Shown piece by piece: positions 62,111 to 64,000 of a stretch of 64,000 bases of DNA. The stretch is taken from contig CAWEVI010000032.1 of the NCBI GenBank assembly GCA_963812475.1, positions 1 to 64,000 on the forward strand. Direction: 5' to 3'. This DNA comes from JAMXLO01 sp963812475. Its GTDB lineage: Bacteria > Pseudomonadota > Alphaproteobacteria > Acetobacterales > Acetobacteraceae. The notes under the pieces were generated by a model. It saw only the letters and a list, made by a program, of their open reading frames with translations. It did no database searches and had not been told where the DNA came from. Each line of letters starts with the position of its first letter. The first letter of the stretch is position 1. A program made the translations under genes and the position numbers.

Positions 62111-62965
62111 ATGGACCAACGCCTGATCGAGCAACTCAGCCGCATCACCGAGGCGCTGGAACGCCTAGCGCCGGCGCCGCAGGAGGTGATGGACCTCGGT
62201 TCGGCGGATGCCTTCGTCTGGCAACCCACGCCTCCCCGCCTCGTCCCGGTGGCCAAGGTTTCGCGGGTGGACATCGCATTGTTGCAGGGGGTGGAGCGGC
62301 AGAAGCAGATCCTGCTCGACAACACGCTGCGGTTCGCCCGCGGCCTACCGGCCAACAACGCCATGCTGTGGGGTGCGCGGGGCATGGGCAAGTCATCGCT
62401 GGTGAAGGCGACGCACGCGGTCGCGAACGCCACGCTGCCCGGCAGCCTGGCGCTGGTCGAAATCCACCGCGAGGACGTGCGCTCGCTGCCGCAGTTGCTC
62501 AATGTGCTCCGTGGCAGGCCGCGCCGCTGCCTGATCCTGTGCGACGATCTGTCGTTTGAACGGGAGGACTCCGACTACAAGGCGCTGAAATCGATCCTGG
62601 AAGGTGGCATCGAGGGGCGGCCGGACAACGTGCTGTTCTACGCCACATCCAACCGCCGCCATCTGATGCCGCGCGACATGATCGAGAACGAACGTTCCAC
62701 GGCGATCAATCCGTCGGAGGCGACCGAGGAGAAGGTGTCGCTGTCAGACCGCTTCGGCCTCTGGCTTGGCTTTCACAATTGCGACCAGGACACCTATTTC
62801 GCCATGGTGGACGGATATGCGGCCAGCATGGCGCTGCCGATCGAGACGGCGGCCCTGCATGCCCAGGCGGTTGAATGGTCGATGACCCGCGGTTCCCGCT
62901 CGGGCCGAGTTGCGTGGCAGTTCATCCAGGACCTGGCCGGTAGGCTCGGGGTGAAATCCGACTGA
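62111..62965 (+). CDS. DUF815-family AAA-type ATPase (284 aa)
   Basis: P-loop ATPase of the DUF815/YcfU-like family conserved in alphaproteobacteria. Walker A is AMLWGARGMGKSSLVKA, Walker B RCLILCDDLSFERED, and the sensor-type block VLFYATSNRRHLMPRDM. The C-terminal IETAALHAQAVEWSMTRGSRSGR carries an arginine-rich helix. ATG 62111 is preferred; an upstream in-frame codon at 62045 is not conserved. The family is adjacent to yajC in many alphaproteobacteria (as recalled, not checked). Function unknown, possibly a chaperone-like or regulatory ATPase. Confidence 0.9.
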   Translation: MDQRLIEQLSRITEALERLAPAPQEVMDLGSADAFVWQPTPPRLVPVAKVSRVDIALLQGVERQKQILLDNTLRFARGLPANNAMLWGARGMGKSSLVKATHAVANATLPGSLALVEIHREDVRSLPQLLNVLRGRPRRCLILCDDLSFEREDSDYKALKSILEGGIEGRPDNVLFYATSNRRHLMPRDMIENERSTAINPSEATEEKVSLSDRFGLWLGFHNCDQDTYFAMVDGYAASMALPIETAALHAQAVEWSMTRGSRSGRVAWQFIQDLAGRLGVKSD

Positions 62966-63032
62966 CACACGCGTTCCGAATCGTGGGAACAATGACTAGC
63001 CTCCTTGTCCGGCCAATGGGAAGGAGCACGCC

Positions 63033-63299
63033 GTGTCGGATTTCCTGTCGTTCGACAACTTCATCACGCCGAAGATTATCCGCATCGTGTTTGTGCTGGG
63101 GCTTCTGCTGATTGCGCTCGGCGCGCTGATCCGCGTGGCGATCGGCATCTGGACGTTCAGCATCCTGGGCGGCGTCATCGTGCCACTGATCGGGGCGTTC
63201 ATCGTCGCCCTGCTGTGGCGCATCTACTGCGAGGTGATCCTGGTATTTTTCGACATGCGCGACAAGCTCGCCGAGATCGCGGCGCGTCCGCGTGGTTGA
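63033..63299 (+). CDS. DUF4282 membrane protein (88 aa)
   Basis: Small inner-membrane protein with two helices (about residues 15-38 and 43-66) and a short charged tail (FFDMRDKLAEIAARPRG). It starts MSDFLSFDNFITPKIIRIVF, the DUF4282 signature, after a GAAGGAG site with a GTG start. Function is unknown. It lies 67 bases after the DUF815 gene on the same strand, so co-transcription is possible. Confidence 0.88.
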   Translation: MSDFLSFDNFITPKIIRIVFVLGLLLIALGALIRVAIGIWTFSILGGVIVPLIGAFIVALLWRIYCEVILVFFDMRDKLAEIAARPRG

Positions 63300-63346
63300 C
63301 AGCAATGGATAGGGCAGAGCGATCCGCTTTGGCTGAGGTGGTTTGC

Positions 63347-63757
63347 CTAAGGTGGGTTGCCCTCGGCTATGCTGTCCGGCGGGCGTGCCAACACCGCAGC
63401 GCGAACCGGCGCTCGGTCCGCCTTGTCCGCAGCGTCTGCCAATATTTCATTGAGTGTGCGCAGGAATTCCGTGCCCGCCTCGGTACGCTGGATCAGCACG
63501 CTGCGCCGGTCGTGCGGATCGTGCCTGCGACGCACGAGATCAAACTCCGACAGACGATCCAGTGCGCGGCTGATCGCTGTCTTCCGTATGCTGAGCCGGG
63601 ATGCCAGGCCGCGAATTGTTTGCGCCTCGTCCTCCATATAGCACGTCAGAAACGCGCACAGTTGACGCGCTGTCAAATCGGGGCCATCGCGGCGGACCAG
63701 CCCAAGAATAGTGTGGCGGAGCACATCAACCCACGGTTCAGCAGGTTCGATACCCAT
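63347..63757 (-). CDS. MarR-family transcriptional regulator (136 aa)
   Basis: Winged helix regulator. The recognition region is TIRGLASRLSIRKTAISRAL, and the wing DRLSEFDLVRRRHDPHDRRS. The N-terminus MGIEPAEPWVDVLRH at 63757 has a GAGGAC site at good spacing and is preferred to the ATG at 63808. Divergent from no visible gene: the window ends about 240 bases upstream. Ligand and targets unknown. Confidence 0.85.
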   Translation of the reverse strand: MGIEPAEPWVDVLRHTILGLVRRDGPDLTARQLCAFLTCYMEDEAQTIRGLASRLSIRKTAISRALDRLSEFDLVRRRHDPHDRRSVLIQRTEAGTEFLRTLNEILADAADKADRAPVRAAVLARPPDSIAEGNPP

Positions 63758-63911
63758 CGCAAAGTCCTCTTCACGACAGCCAGAACCTTCTCTTAGCGCA
63801 AATCTCACAACAATTCACCTTTTCGAGATGTTGCCGAGACGCTGTGATTGGGAATAATCCGTCCCCGCAGCTTTTTTGACACTTGCAAAAATGACAGAGA
63901 GCCGCCCGCTG

Positions 63912-63930
63912 TCCGTTCCCCGGGAACGGA
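63912..63930. promoter_or_regulatory. Palindrome upstream of the MarR gene
   Basis: Arms TCCGTTCCC (63912-63920) and GGGAACGGA (63922-63930) pair perfectly around a single central C. It lies about 155 bases upstream of the MarR start codon in a region with no supported gene (63758-64000). An operator or a tight hairpin are both possible; the only evidence is the symmetry. Confidence 0.35.
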
Positions 63931-64000
63931 ATTGAGTTTGCCCGCGACCCCACCGCCAGTCGCGATCGCATTCAGGTCGCGGCGAACCTCTGGGCCCGGG

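Noticed and set aside
63771..63971. Minus-strand 66-codon frame near the window end
   Set aside because: No motif, no ribosome binding site, and it overlaps the likely promoter of the MarR gene.
1..64000. CRISPR arrays, tRNA or rRNA genes, prophage
   Set aside because: No regularly spaced repeats, no cloverleaf or rRNA-like stretch and no phage structural genes were seen on either strand.

Overview
The window looks like a chromosomal segment of a GC-rich alphaproteobacterium, most likely a member of the Rhodospirillales/Acetobacteraceae (inference). The evidence is uniformly high GC with strong third-position bias, an alphaproteobacterial-type LexA operator (GAAC-N7-GAAC) in the ssb/uvrA divergent promoter, an EncFtn-type encapsulin operon like that of Rhodospirillum, an entericidin-like lipoprotein, an EF-G-like translation-factor paralogue, and many solitary catabolic genes. 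No rRNA, tRNA, CRISPR array or phage module was seen.

Layout. (a) 1-6.0 kb is a decayed, IS-rich zone: a PAS histidine kinase broken by a stop codon, a frameshift and an IS5-family element, followed by an alpha/beta-hydrolase gene cut 5' by that IS5 element and split internally by an ISAs1-family element with a clear target duplication. (b) 6.1-9.5 kb: an MFS transporter, a membrane-anchored cytochrome c and a glutathione-disulfide-reductase-like flavoenzyme. (c) 9.5-11.6 kb: relics (N-terminally cut PIN toxin, doubly frameshifted DUF5655 fragment). (d) 11.6-20.5 kb: an orphan peptide-type ABC binding protein, a minus-strand operon (phytanoyl-CoA dioxygenase, serine hydrolase, HpcH/HpaI aldolase), a large sedolisin-family (S53) peptidase with Ig-like repeats and a Cys-rich acidic tail, and a small secreted protein. 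(e) 20.6-27.5 kb: a divergent catabolic cluster with amidohydrolase, SelA-like PLP enzyme fused to a beta-rich domain and serine hydrolase on the minus strand, and dienelactone hydrolase plus LigA/LigB extradiol dioxygenase on the plus strand, then a MarR regulator. (f) 27.6-38.9 kb: EF-G-like GTPase, SDR, hydroxyacid dehydrogenase-glycerol kinase operon, a FitAB/VapBC toxin-antitoxin pair, hydantoinase A (frameshifted) and B, and an MFS carrier. (g) 39.0-40.2 kb: encapsulated ferritin cargo plus encapsulin shell, an iron-storage nanocompartment. (h) 40.3-47.2 kb: LysE exporter, enolase-superfamily enzyme, ArgE-like and AstE-like deacylases, and a Cache-type histidine kinase. (i) 47.2-56 kb: MoaB/CinA-like protein, GNAT-Nudix fusion, GAF histidine kinase, LLM oxidoreductase, epimerase, two MFS carriers (one frameshifted) and a CBS protein. 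(j) 56.2-63.8 kb is conserved housekeeping: ssb, uvrA, entericidin, NDUFAF6-like protein, sodB, yajC, a DUF815 ATPase, a DUF4282 membrane protein and a MarR regulator.

Functionally the window mixes core functions (DNA repair, oxidative stress, secretion) with a soil-type repertoire for small organic acids, aromatics and amides. Stress and iron handling recur: glutathione reductase, superoxide dismutase and encapsulated ferritin. Several genes carry single-base frame breaks (kinase relic, ISAs1 transposase, hyuA, MFS at 52.8 kb, kinase 3' end at 47.1 kb). These are either real decay or base-calling errors in a draft; the two cannot be separated from the sequence alone.
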